From: an uncultured Candidatus Saccharibacteria bacterium
Lineage (GTDB): Bacteria > Patescibacteriota > Saccharimonadia > Saccharimonadales > Saccharimonadaceae
Assembly (NCBI GenBank): GCA_947302765.1
Contig: CAMYWN010000006.1
Location: 1-33,811, forward strand
Length of the DNA: 33,811 bases
Reading direction: 5' to 3'
Under the pieces are notes generated by a model. The model saw only the letters and a list, made by a program, of their open reading frames with translations. It did not search any database and was not told the DNA's origin. Made by a program: the position numbers and the translations under genes. This document shows positions 17,627-26,008 of the stretch, in pieces. How positions within the stretch are numbered: the first letter of the stretch is position 1; each line of letters begins with the position of its first letter.

Positions 17627-18033
17627 ATATTTGTATTTGTTGTAGTTTGAGTTTTACCGACAAGGTAAAAATTGTGGCTCGGAATTTAGAAAAAATGGGG
17701 CACGATGTTTTCCTGCCAAACGGAGTTTTGGTTGATGCGATTCATAAACCAGATTTTGATCCGGTGGTAGCAAAGCATGATAATGGTTATGATGCAATAC
17801 GTGAGCATTTTGACAAAATCAAGAAAGCCGATGCGATTTTGGTATGTAACTATACGAAAAACGATGTCGAGAATTATATTGGAGCAAATACGTTTTTAGA
17901 AATGGGTTTTGCTTATTATCTAGGGAAACCTATTTTTGTGCTCAATCCTTTGCCGGATTACAAGTATGTCAATGATGAGCTGTTGAGTTTTGGTGTTAAC
18001 TTAATAAATGGTGATTTGTCTAGAATAAAATGA
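17623..18033 (+). CDS. Nucleoside 2-deoxyribosyltransferase-like protein
   Basis: KKADAILVCNYTKNDVENYIGANTFLEMGFAYYLGKPIFVLNP. Confidence 0.75.
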   Translation: MNICICCSLSFTDKVKIVARNLEKMGHDVFLPNGVLVDAIHKPDFDPVVAKHDNGYDAIREHFDKIKKADAILVCNYTKNDVENYIGANTFLEMGFAYYLGKPIFVLNPLPDYKYVNDELLSFGVNLINGDLSRIK

Positions 18034-18110
18034 TACACCTCTAAAAGCGGGTTTAGTAAGATACTGCCAAGATTCTTTATTCTGGTGTATTTTCTGATAG
18101 AATATTCTGT

Positions 18111-18515
18111 ATGGTGAAAGAGAAAAGCTGTGGTTGTATCATTTTGAAAGATAATTCAGTGCTTATAATTGGGGCGAGAGATGATAATGGAAAATTGTAT
18201 TGGTCGTTTCCAAAAGGACATCAGGAACGAGGAGAGACAGACATTGAGACTGCGCTTCGAGAAACCAAAGAAGAGGTTGGGCTGGATGTTGAAATAGTTG
18301 ATAGAGAGCCAATCCGGACTTGGCACATGGTACATAATGGAACCGTGCGCAAGGAAATACGATTATTTATCGCGAAACCCCTAAATGGTGATATCTTAAG
18401 ACAGGAAGACGAAGTAGAAATAGTGAGATGGGCACCCATTGACGAAGCTGGTAGCTTTTTTGACGAATACTACAATGATGTGTGGGAAGAGTTTTTGCGT
18501 AGGGTGAAGTCGTAA
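18111..18515 (+). CDS. NUDIX hydrolase
   Basis: GHQERGETDIETALRETKEEVGLD matches the Nudix box. Confidence 0.95.
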   Translation: MVKEKSCGCIILKDNSVLIIGARDDNGKLYWSFPKGHQERGETDIETALRETKEEVGLDVEIVDREPIRTWHMVHNGTVRKEIRLFIAKPLNGDILRQEDEVEIVRWAPIDEAGSFFDEYYNDVWEEFLRRVKS

Positions 18516-18539
18516 ACTATTGTGGTGTATAATAAACAT

Positions 18540-19658
18540 ATGAGCGATCGGGCGAAGTATAACGTATTTTTATTTGTCTCAACATTTGCAAGGGCATTGG
18601 TTGAGATTTTTATTTCACTCTTTTTATTTAAGAATGGTTTTTCGCTTAGCCAGGTGTTGTTGGTTTATTTATTAGAAAACTTTTTCGCTTTATTTATTTC
18701 TTATGCTATGGTGAGGATTGGTGAAAGATACAATTATGCGGTCGTAATGTGTATTGGGATTGTGGCATTTATTATTTTGCAAGTTGTTTTAAGTCATCCA
18801 GTGCATGATGGTTTCTTTGTGGTACTATTATCCTTCTTGTATTCGCTTTATAGGAGGGGGTACTGGGTAGCCAGAAGATATTATGTGACTAAAGTGGTAC
18901 CGCGGCGAGACTCGTCAGGTCCATTTAGTATTATGATGGTAGTATCGGAAGTCGCTTCGACTTCGGCTGGTTTTTTGGGCGGTTCTTTATTAGACGGATT
19001 TAATGTGTTGACCTTAACGATATTATCTTCAGTCCTATTATTCGTAAGCGCGATCCCGCTTCTTTGGATTAAAGGTAAACCGAGTGGAACCAAGGTTGAA
19101 TTAATGAAGAATTTAAAAAAATATGACAAGAAGAACTATTTAGCTTTTTCGTTGTTTGAAATAAACAATGTTTTGACGTTTATTTTCCCGATTTTTGTTA
19201 CTCTTTACATTAAAGAAACATATATGATGGCGGGGGTAGTGAGCGCGGTTAGTAGTCTTGCGATAATTGTTTTTATTCTGATTTACGGTAGGGTAATCAA
19301 GAAAAGAAACTATTTTATACTTAGTACAGTACTTTTTGTTGCGATAAACAGCAGCAAACTATTGTTTTTGGACTATGCTTTTTTGGTGCTTTGCTTTGTG
19401 GAGGGGATTGTTAAGAAGATGCAGGAGCAATCGCTTAATAAAATTTATTTCGAAAATCGGGGCGATATGGATCTAACACATTACAACTTGATATATCAAA
19501 TTGTTGAGGCGTTTGCCAGAATAATCGTGACGATTCCTTTGCTATTTATGAACGATGTGAGAATGATGATAATGTTTGTTTTGGTTGTTATTTGTATTAA
19601 TATAATAATATATGCTTGTAGTGTAAAAAATCGGGTTTGGCATGAAACGGATACATAA
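18540..19658 (+). CDS. MFS-type multi-pass membrane transporter
   Basis: About 10-12 hydrophobic segments; start at 18540 with TATAAT 6 nt upstream. Confidence 0.75.
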   Translation: MSDRAKYNVFLFVSTFARALVEIFISLFLFKNGFSLSQVLLVYLLENFFALFISYAMVRIGERYNYAVVMCIGIVAFIILQVVLSHPVHDGFFVVLLSFLYSLYRRGYWVARRYYVTKVVPRRDSSGPFSIMMVVSEVASTSAGFLGGSLLDGFNVLTLTILSSVLLFVSAIPLLWIKGKPSGTKVELMKNLKKYDKKNYLAFSLFEINNVLTFIFPIFVTLYIKETYMMAGVVSAVSSLAIIVFILIYGRVIKKRNYFILSTVLFVAINSSKLLFLDYAFLVLCFVEGIVKKMQEQSLNKIYFENRGDMDLTHYNLIYQIVEAFARIIVTIPLLFMNDVRMMIMFVLVVICINIIIYACSVKNRVWHETDT

Positions 19659-21024
19659 AAAAGACAAAACCAAAAAAGGATTGTTGATAGTTTTGATTAG
19701 TTTGATTTTGGTGATTGTGATATTGGTTATTCTTAACGTCATGCTTGCGATTACGAATGCAAAACGTAAACAAGTTTGGCAAGATGCTGAATCCTTTTGC
19801 GAGAGCCTCTTTGAGAGTGGCGCAGTAAAGGAAGATGTTATGGAAGAAGATATGAAGACGTGCCTTGAAAAGTTAGACAAAGTTGATAGACAGGATAAGA
19901 CGGATAGTTATCGCGAAGCAATTAAGGATGCGAAGTTTTATCTAGAGGTAAAAAATGAGATTGCGAACTATTATGATGAGGAAGGGATTTTTAAGGAGGA
20001 GACGAGAGAAGCTGAACTGACCGAAACCGAGCATGCTTTTGGCGCGTTAGCGGAGCCTTATCGGGAGAAATTGGAGGCGGAGATAAATCGGCTTTGGGCG
20101 GAGTTTGAAAAGGTTAGAGACGTGAAAGAGGTGGTGCTCGGGTTGTTTGATGGGTTAGAAGATATTGAATACTTTGAGCAGGCGGAGGTTTCGGAAGCGG
20201 TTGGAAGGGAACAATATGAGGATGTAAGGCAATTAGTAGATACCGTATCTCAAGTGGAGCTGAAAGAAAAGTTACAGCTGGCGCTGAAGAAGGTCGACGA
20301 AAAGATAAGTAGAGATGAACAAATACTAAGAGAAAAACAAGAAGCGGAAAGGCGTGCGTATTTGGCGAGACTGGAAGCGGAGAGAATTGAACGGGAGAGA
20401 ATCGAAAAGGAGAGAAGAGAAGCGGAAGAACGTCGGCAAGCCGAAATCGCGGCGGCCTGGCATATTTTGGATATTCGATATATTTCGCAAAACCATTTTG
20501 AAGTATTTAATGGTTGCGAGGCGGCCTCGCTTCTAATGGGGATGCATTATAAGGGGCTACTCTTGAATACTGAGTATAGAAAATTCGTAGATGAGATGCC
20601 GAAATCAGATGATCCGCATACGGGTTTTTACTTGGATATTTACGGTTATGAGCCGCGCGATGAGGCACATTGGATAGACGCGGCTCCGCTGGTTGCGTAT
20701 GGGAATCAGAGTGCGGGAAGTAGCGCTGTAGTTGATTTGAGCGGAAGCTCGATAGAGGCGATCAAGAATGAGGTACTAAATGATAATCCGGTAGTAATAT
20801 ATCTAACCTACAATTTTGAGGATTTAAAAGAGATTGTAAATGGGGCGCCGGTTAATCTTCATGTAGTATTGTTGTCGGGATATAATCAGATGACGGACGA
20901 ATACCAAGTAATCGACCCGTGGACCAGAAGAACAGGACAGTACGTGTTTACGGTTGCTGGTAGCAGAATCGATAGTCTGTACAGGCAAGTAGGGCAAAAA
21001 GCAGTGGTGGTGAGGTCAGAATAG
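19642..21024 (+). CDS. Membrane-anchored coiled-coil protein with C39-like cysteine peptidase domain
   Basis: N-terminal TM, E/R-rich coiled coil, then ISQNHFEVFNGCEAASLLMGMHYKG...NLHVVLLSGYNQMTDEYQVIDPW. Confidence 0.82.
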   Translation: MKRIHKKDKTKKGLLIVLISLILVIVILVILNVMLAITNAKRKQVWQDAESFCESLFESGAVKEDVMEEDMKTCLEKLDKVDRQDKTDSYREAIKDAKFYLEVKNEIANYYDEEGIFKEETREAELTETEHAFGALAEPYREKLEAEINRLWAEFEKVRDVKEVVLGLFDGLEDIEYFEQAEVSEAVGREQYEDVRQLVDTVSQVELKEKLQLALKKVDEKISRDEQILREKQEAERRAYLARLEAERIERERIEKERREAEERRQAEIAAAWHILDIRYISQNHFEVFNGCEAASLLMGMHYKGLLLNTEYRKFVDEMPKSDDPHTGFYLDIYGYEPRDEAHWIDAAPLVAYGNQSAGSSAVVDLSGSSIEAIKNEVLNDNPVVIYLTYNFEDLKEIVNGAPVNLHVVLLSGYNQMTDEYQVIDPWTRRTGQYVFTVAGSRIDSLYRQVGQKAVVVRSE

Positions 21025-21122
21025 CTGAGTAAAAGGCGCGAATAGCTAAGTAAAAGGTGTTTGCGATGATTTGTTTGTCGTTCGCGATGATTCGTTTGTC
21101 GTTTGTAGTGATTTGTTTGTAG
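21019..21122 (+). repeat. Two adjacent 21-bp tandem arrays starting at the ORF stop codon
   Basis: GAATAGCTGAGTAAAAGGCGC/GAATAGCTAAGTAAAAGGTGT then TTGCGATGATTTGTTTGTCG/TTCGCGATGATTCGTTTGTCG/TTTGTAGTGATTTGTTTGTAG. Confidence 0.85.
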
Positions 21123-21179
21123 TTTGCAGGCTAGATTTTGATGTATAATGTGAGTAATAAGTAGAGGAGGTAATTAATC

Positions 21180-21593
21180 ATGAAGGTGTATGTGGCGGCA
21201 TCGAGTAGTTTCTGGGATAGATTGCCGGGAGTAAAAGATAGATTGGAAAAGTTGGGACACGAGGTGTTGTTGCCTTCTACCATGAATGACCCTGATTTAG
21301 AAGAAAAGTCTTGGAAAGAGGGTAAGGACGCACACGCGAAGCTAATTCGAGGATTATTTGAGGATAGCGAAGAAATAATAGGGAAACAAAGTGACGCGAT
21401 TTACTTGATGAACTGGGATAAACGAGGGATTTCTGGCTACGTAGGAGGGGCGGCACTAGTAGAGCTGTATATTGCACATCGGGAGCACAAGAAGATTTTT
21501 ATTGAAAATGATGTTTTTCCGGGGCTAATGTATGATGAGATTATGGGGTTTGGCCCGACCTTTGTGCACGGTGATTTGAGTAAGATAGTATAA
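21180..21593 (+). CDS. Nucleoside 2-deoxyribosyltransferase-like protein, paralog of 17623-18033
   Basis: MKVYVAASSSFWDRLPGVKDRLEKLGHEVLLPS; shared C-term FGPTFVHGDLSKI vs FGVNLINGDLSRI. Confidence 0.7.
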   Translation: MKVYVAASSSFWDRLPGVKDRLEKLGHEVLLPSTMNDPDLEEKSWKEGKDAHAKLIRGLFEDSEEIIGKQSDAIYLMNWDKRGISGYVGGAALVELYIAHREHKKIFIENDVFPGLMYDEIMGFGPTFVHGDLSKIV

Positions 21594-21684
21594 GTGATTA
21601 GGTTTGATGTGCGCGACTAAGCTGGCGTGTATTGGGTTTGGGAGAATGTGGTAGATTTCGTAGGAAGAGTGGTACAATAAAATT

Positions 21685-22392
21685 ATGGAAGTGGAGTTTT
21701 TGAAGAAAATTGTAAAGGAAGCCGAGGGGATTTCGGAGAAACATTTTGAGGTACATCGTAAAGGTGACGAGGGGGATATAGTAACGGATTTGGACCTTGA
21801 GATTGAGAAATACTTGATTGAGAAGATAAAGGAGAGCTATCCGGACTTTGCGATTGTGAGTGAGGAATTTAATGCGGAGAATGCAGAAACGGATAATTGT
21901 TTTATTATCGATCCTATTGATGGAACGATTAATTTTGCTAATGGTCTGCCGATGTGGGGGACGCAGGTGGCCTGTAAAAAGAATGGCGAAGTAGTGGCAA
22001 GCGTTATTAATCTGCCACGGATGGGGGAGATGTACTATGCAGACGAGACTGGGGCTTATCGGAATGGCGAGAGAATTGGGGTGAGAGAGGTTCCGATTAA
22101 AGATGCGTTATATTCGATAGTGGGGAAGAAAGCGATTACGGATGCGGTAAAAATGTGTGCGTATACGGATCATCGAAGGTTTTTTGGGGCGTCGTGCTAT
22201 GACTTTACGGCGATGGCGTGTGGGCGGATTCATGGGACGAACTATCGAGCGGAACATCCGTGGGATTATGAGCCGGGATTATTCTTGTGTAAGATGGCGG
22301 GAGCTGTAGTAAAGGATGTGAGAGGGTTTCATGCGGCGGCGATGAATCAGGAATTCTTGGATTTGTTGGAGAAAGAAACGGCCTTGCGGTAG
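21685..22392 (+). CDS. Inositol monophosphatase family protein
   Basis: DIVTDLDLEIEKYL, IDPIDGTINFANGLPMWGTQVA, AEHPWDYEPGLFLCKMAGAVV. Confidence 0.92.
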   Translation: MEVEFLKKIVKEAEGISEKHFEVHRKGDEGDIVTDLDLEIEKYLIEKIKESYPDFAIVSEEFNAENAETDNCFIIDPIDGTINFANGLPMWGTQVACKKNGEVVASVINLPRMGEMYYADETGAYRNGERIGVREVPIKDALYSIVGKKAITDAVKMCAYTDHRRFFGASCYDFTAMACGRIHGTNYRAEHPWDYEPGLFLCKMAGAVVKDVRGFHAAAMNQEFLDLLEKETALR

Positions 22393-22545
22393 AGCAGAGG
22401 GGGCGTTTTGGTGCTGGGGTGCAAGAAGCTAGGGTTAGCGGCCGAGTGCAAAAAGCTGACGTAAAAATCTGAATCGGTGATTGAGTGGAAAAAACTAGTG
22501 TTTAAGGTTGACAAAAAATGAGTTTTGTGGTACAATCTAGGGTAG

Positions 22546-23019
22546 ATGGCGCTTTTGCCACGAGAGTATTTTAAAAATATTAGGGGGTTTAAAAAAATGA
22601 AGAAAATGTTATTTCCATTCGCGTGTGTTTGTTACGTTATTTACTGGGGCGGCATTATGACCAAGTTTTATCTTGGCACAATGGAGAGTTACATTCTTTG
22701 GACGGTGCTCTGGTTGAACTTCGGGGTACTAAGTGGCTCTGTCTTTAATCGAGGCCACGAAATGGCTGTGGAACACTTGAGAGAGGAAGGTATTCGGTAT
22801 GACAATAAGTACCGATACTTGCCGGCCTGTGTCTGTGCAGTTGTTGGTCTCATTACCTACTACGCCGCCTTTAAGTACTTCGATGCCCAAGATAATCCTT
22901 GGGGCGCAGTGGTGCCGGCTATCTACCTTATTTTCATGGAGGTGGTGTCGCGCTTTGTGTGGGCTGGTAAGCTCAGTCGAGTGCGAAGACGGAAGCGTCA
23001 TAAAAGAAGAAGGAGGTAA
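22546..23019 (+). CDS. Small multi-pass membrane protein, unknown
   Basis: Four hydrophobic segments, Arg/Lys-rich C-terminus. Confidence 0.7.
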   Translation: MALLPREYFKNIRGFKKMKKMLFPFACVCYVIYWGGIMTKFYLGTMESYILWTVLWLNFGVLSGSVFNRGHEMAVEHLREEGIRYDNKYRYLPACVCAVVGLITYYAAFKYFDAQDNPWGAVVPAIYLIFMEVVSRFVWAGKLSRVRRRKRHKRRRR

Positions 23020-23026
23020 AAACATG

Positions 23027-23059
23027 TGCCCTGGGCCGAAAGGCTCGGGGCATTTTTTT
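23027..23059 (+). terminator. Intrinsic terminator, GAAA tetraloop
   Basis: TGCCCTGGGCC-GAAA-GGCTCGGGGCA-TTTTTTT. Confidence 0.9.
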
Positions 23060-23068
23060 GTTGGAGAT

Positions 23069-23107
23069 TTTTGCTACAAACTTTTGCTACAAACTTTTGC
23101 TACAAAC
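23069..23107 (+). repeat. Three perfect 13-bp direct repeats TTTTGCTACAAAC
   Basis: Exact copies at 23069-23081, 23082-23094, 23095-23107. Confidence 0.95.
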
Positions 23108-23136
23108 TGGACAAAATGTAGTAAACTAGAATTAGC

Positions 23137-24117
23137 ATGAAGAAAAGATTTTGGAATTACTGGCAATGGGTGGTACTAGTAGTAGTAATAGTGATAGTTG
23201 CTTTAATTGTAGTGAATCGTGAATGGATCCATGACTATTGGCGGGGGATTTCGTATCGTCCATCGGCTGAGGTCGCGAGGATCCGGGATGAGTTGGGCCT
23301 AACTGAATATGGTGGATTTTTATTTAATGCTTCGATGCCGGTTTTGAGTGACAGGGATGAGTTTAACGAAAAGTGCCGGTTTGAGCGGGACGAAGAAGAT
23401 GCGGTTTTGGGGTGTTATTTAGATAAGGATATCTATATTTATGACATAACAGATGCGCGACTAGATGGAGTGCGCGAATGTACTACCGCGCATGAGCTAC
23501 TGCATGCAGTTTGGAAAAGAATGAGTGAAGACGAGAGAAATTCTTATGCAGAGCTTTTGGCGGAAGTGTATGAAAAGAACAAGGATTTTCTCGAAGAAGA
23601 ACTATCGATATATGATAATAATGAGAGGCGCGAAGAGTTATATGTGCGAGCTGGGACGGAGGTGAAGAGCTTGCCAAAGGAGTTAGAAAACCACTTTGCA
23701 AAGGTGTTTAAAGACCAAGATAAAGTAGTGGGGTATTATGATAAATATATTACAGTGTTCAGAAATCTACAGGCGGAGTTAGATAATCTCAAGTCGGAGA
23801 TGGAAGAGATTAAACTGCAAATCGAGGCTAAGGAAGCAGAGTATACACAAGCGGCGGAGCAGCTTAATGCGGATATTGCGGAGTTTAATACCTGCGCTGA
23901 TACTATGGGGTGTTTTACGAGTCAGTGGGAGTTTAATAGGTCAAGGAATGTATTAATCAGCAGGCAGGAGGCCCTTGATGAGCTTTATGGTGAAATTGAT
24001 GCACTAGCAAATGAGTATAACGCGAAAGTAGACAAATATAATGAGGATGTGGTTTCTAGCAATAAGCTCAACCAGATTATGAATTCGGCGAGTAAGGTTG
24101 AGGGGCTGGGCGAGTAG
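23137..24117 (+). CDS. Membrane-anchored HExxH metalloprotease-like protein with coiled coil
   Basis: N-terminal TM; CTTAHELLHAVWKRMSEDER; coiled-coil C-terminus. Confidence 0.7.
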   Translation: MKKRFWNYWQWVVLVVVIVIVALIVVNREWIHDYWRGISYRPSAEVARIRDELGLTEYGGFLFNASMPVLSDRDEFNEKCRFERDEEDAVLGCYLDKDIYIYDITDARLDGVRECTTAHELLHAVWKRMSEDERNSYAELLAEVYEKNKDFLEEELSIYDNNERREELYVRAGTEVKSLPKELENHFAKVFKDQDKVVGYYDKYITVFRNLQAELDNLKSEMEEIKLQIEAKEAEYTQAAEQLNADIAEFNTCADTMGCFTSQWEFNRSRNVLISRQEALDELYGEIDALANEYNAKVDKYNEDVVSSNKLNQIMNSASKVEGLGE

Positions 24118-24278
24118 GTAGCTGTGCTCTCTAAGGGGGGGTAAACAATTGAAGGAACGGGTAGGTGGTTGTGGTTTTTGGTGGCTAGGCGAGTAAACGG
24201 TTGTGTTTTTGAAGAACTAAGCGAATAATTGGTTATGTTTAAAGATTTAACCGGAACGGGTGGTGGTTTTTTGATGGT
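24104..24278 (+). repeat. Degenerate tandem repeat, period about 32 bp, spanning the ORF stop
   Basis: GGCTGGGCGAGTAGGTAGCTGTGC.. / GAAGGAACGGGTAGGTGGTTGTGG.. / GGCTAGGCGAGTAAACGGTTGTGT.. / AACTAAGCGAATAATTGGTTATGT.. Confidence 0.75.
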
Positions 24279-24295
24279 TTGCTATAATGAGAGCT

Positions 24296-25138
24296 ATGAG
24301 ATTAAGGATAAGAAGAATACTTGCGATGGGTGGGTTACTAGCCGGAGTCGGAGCATGGTTGTTTTTGAATCCGGAGAGCTACGAGCTGATTTTTAAAAGG
24401 ATTAAGGATACTGGGGCGGAGGAAATTGTTAATGGCGTAGTGAAACTGCGTGAGGGGATAGAGGAAGTAATGACGGAAGGGGGATTGGGGCAAGAAACTG
24501 ACGGCGTAAACGGCGAGAATGGTGGAACGCAAGTGGAGGCCAATATGGGCAGTACCAGTGGCGAGGAGATGGGAGAAGGACGGTTAGCATCGGAGGTCCT
24601 AGAGAAGCTTGCGGTAAAAGGGCGAGCGCCAAAGACGGGATACAGTAGAGAGCAGTTTTATGATGGGTGGCCTAGCGTCGATGGATGCAGCTTGCGCCAG
24701 AGGATTTTGAAGAGAGAACTGGGAGACACGGCGAGATTGGATGGGTGCAATGTAGTAGCAGGTGAATATGATGAACCATACACGGGGAAGCACGTGGTTT
24801 TAAGTAGCAAAGCGGAAGTAGGTAAGATTCAGATAGACCACGTGGTGGCGCTTTCGGATGCGTGGCAGAAGGGAGCGCAGTACATGGAAAAGGAAGTGCG
24901 TGAGCAAATTGCGACGGACCCGCTAAATCTGTTGGCCGTGGACGGGGCGGCAAATCAGCAAAAATCCGACGGCGATGCGGCAACGTGGCTGCCAGCAAAT
25001 AAGCAATTTCGCTGTCAGTACGTGGCTAGGCAAGTGTCGGTGAAATATAAATATGGGTTATGGGTGACGCAGGCAGAAAAAGAGGCGATTTCGCGGGTAC
25101 TTGAGAAATGTCCGAATGAGCGAGCATTGGGTGTATAA
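24296..25138 (+). CDS. Secreted/anchored HNH (DUF1524-like) endonuclease family protein
   Basis: TM near N-term; DGCNVVAGEYDEPYTGKHVV, IQIDHVVALSDAWQKGAQ, DPLNLLAVDGAANQQKSDGDAATWLP, VKYKYGLWVTQAEKEA. Confidence 0.9.
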   Translation: MRLRIRRILAMGGLLAGVGAWLFLNPESYELIFKRIKDTGAEEIVNGVVKLREGIEEVMTEGGLGQETDGVNGENGGTQVEANMGSTSGEEMGEGRLASEVLEKLAVKGRAPKTGYSREQFYDGWPSVDGCSLRQRILKRELGDTARLDGCNVVAGEYDEPYTGKHVVLSSKAEVGKIQIDHVVALSDAWQKGAQYMEKEVREQIATDPLNLLAVDGAANQQKSDGDAATWLPANKQFRCQYVARQVSVKYKYGLWVTQAEKEAISRVLEKCPNERALGV

Positions 25139-25163
25139 TAGTAGTAATTAAGTGGAGTAATAT

Positions 25164-25859
25164 ATGAAAAAATACATTTGGAGCGGAGTGATTGGGGGAA
25201 TATTATTAGTGGTAGGAGCGTTTTTGCTAGGGAAGTTCGTGTTCCCGAATAATTTGGTGAGTTTGCCAGCGCCGGAACTAGCGGAGGGGCAGCGGGGGGA
25301 GCTTGGAATTGACAAAAATGTAAATGAGGCGACGATTGATGCTTATCTTGGGCGAAGCGATGCAGTATATCGGGATCTTCGGATGCTTGAGGACCCGGGA
25401 AACTATGAAGCGATTGGGGGTGATTCAAAACTGTCGGGGTTCGTGAGGGGATTTGAGGTGGTACCATTTCCGTATATTGTGAATGTGTCTGGATTGCCAG
25501 AGGAAGTGGGACAGACTTACGCTGGGAAGACTCTGTTTTATCAACATTCAGATGGCTCGTATACGCCGAATTATGAAGAATCAATGGAGGTATTGGAGGG
25601 GCTATTTCCGAAGGACAAGGTGATATTCTTGATGTGTGGGGGTGGGGGATATTCTGGGATGATGAAAAAGATGCTCGTGGCGCTTGGTTGGGATGAATCG
25701 AAGATTTACGATGTGGGTGGGTACTGGTTCTATGAGGGAGAGAATGCGGTGGAAGTGAAACGCGTTCGAGATGACGGAACTATAGTGTATGATTTTTATA
25801 AGGTGCCGGTACATGAGATTCGGTTCGAAGAATTGACTCGGCTTGGCTCGAAGGGCTGA
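25164..25859 (+). CDS. Membrane-anchored rhodanese-like domain protein
   Basis: VIFLMCGGGGYSGMMKKMLVALGWDESKIYDVGGYW. Confidence 0.72.
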   Translation: MKKYIWSGVIGGILLVVGAFLLGKFVFPNNLVSLPAPELAEGQRGELGIDKNVNEATIDAYLGRSDAVYRDLRMLEDPGNYEAIGGDSKLSGFVRGFEVVPFPYIVNVSGLPEEVGQTYAGKTLFYQHSDGSYTPNYEESMEVLEGLFPKDKVIFLMCGGGGYSGMMKKMLVALGWDESKIYDVGGYWFYEGENAVEVKRVRDDGTIVYDFYKVPVHEIRFEELTRLGSKG

Positions 25860-25965
25860 TTTGGCTTGAGAAGTTGGCCCGATTTGATTCGAGAAATTGA
25901 TTTGTCCTGAGGGATTGATTTGATTCGAGAAAGTGATTCTAATTCTAGAGATTGGCTTAACGAGA
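25818..25965 (+). repeat. Degenerate tandem repeat, period about 19-22 bp, starting in the ORF 3' end
   Basis: TTGGCTCGAAGGGCTGATT / TGGCTTGAGAAGTTGG.. / TTGATTCGAGAAATTGATT / TGTCCTGAGGGATTGATT / TGATTCGAGAAAGTGATT. Confidence 0.75.
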
Positions 25966-26008
25966 TTATGGAAAAATAGAGTAGAAAAAGAAAGGTATCG
26001 GAGAAATA

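Noticed and set aside
23024-23140. Small ORF (MCPGPKGSGHFF...) with a perfect AGGAGG upstream
   Set aside because: The AGGAGG is part of Arg codons of the upstream ORF, and the ORF body is the terminator hairpin plus the 13-bp repeats.
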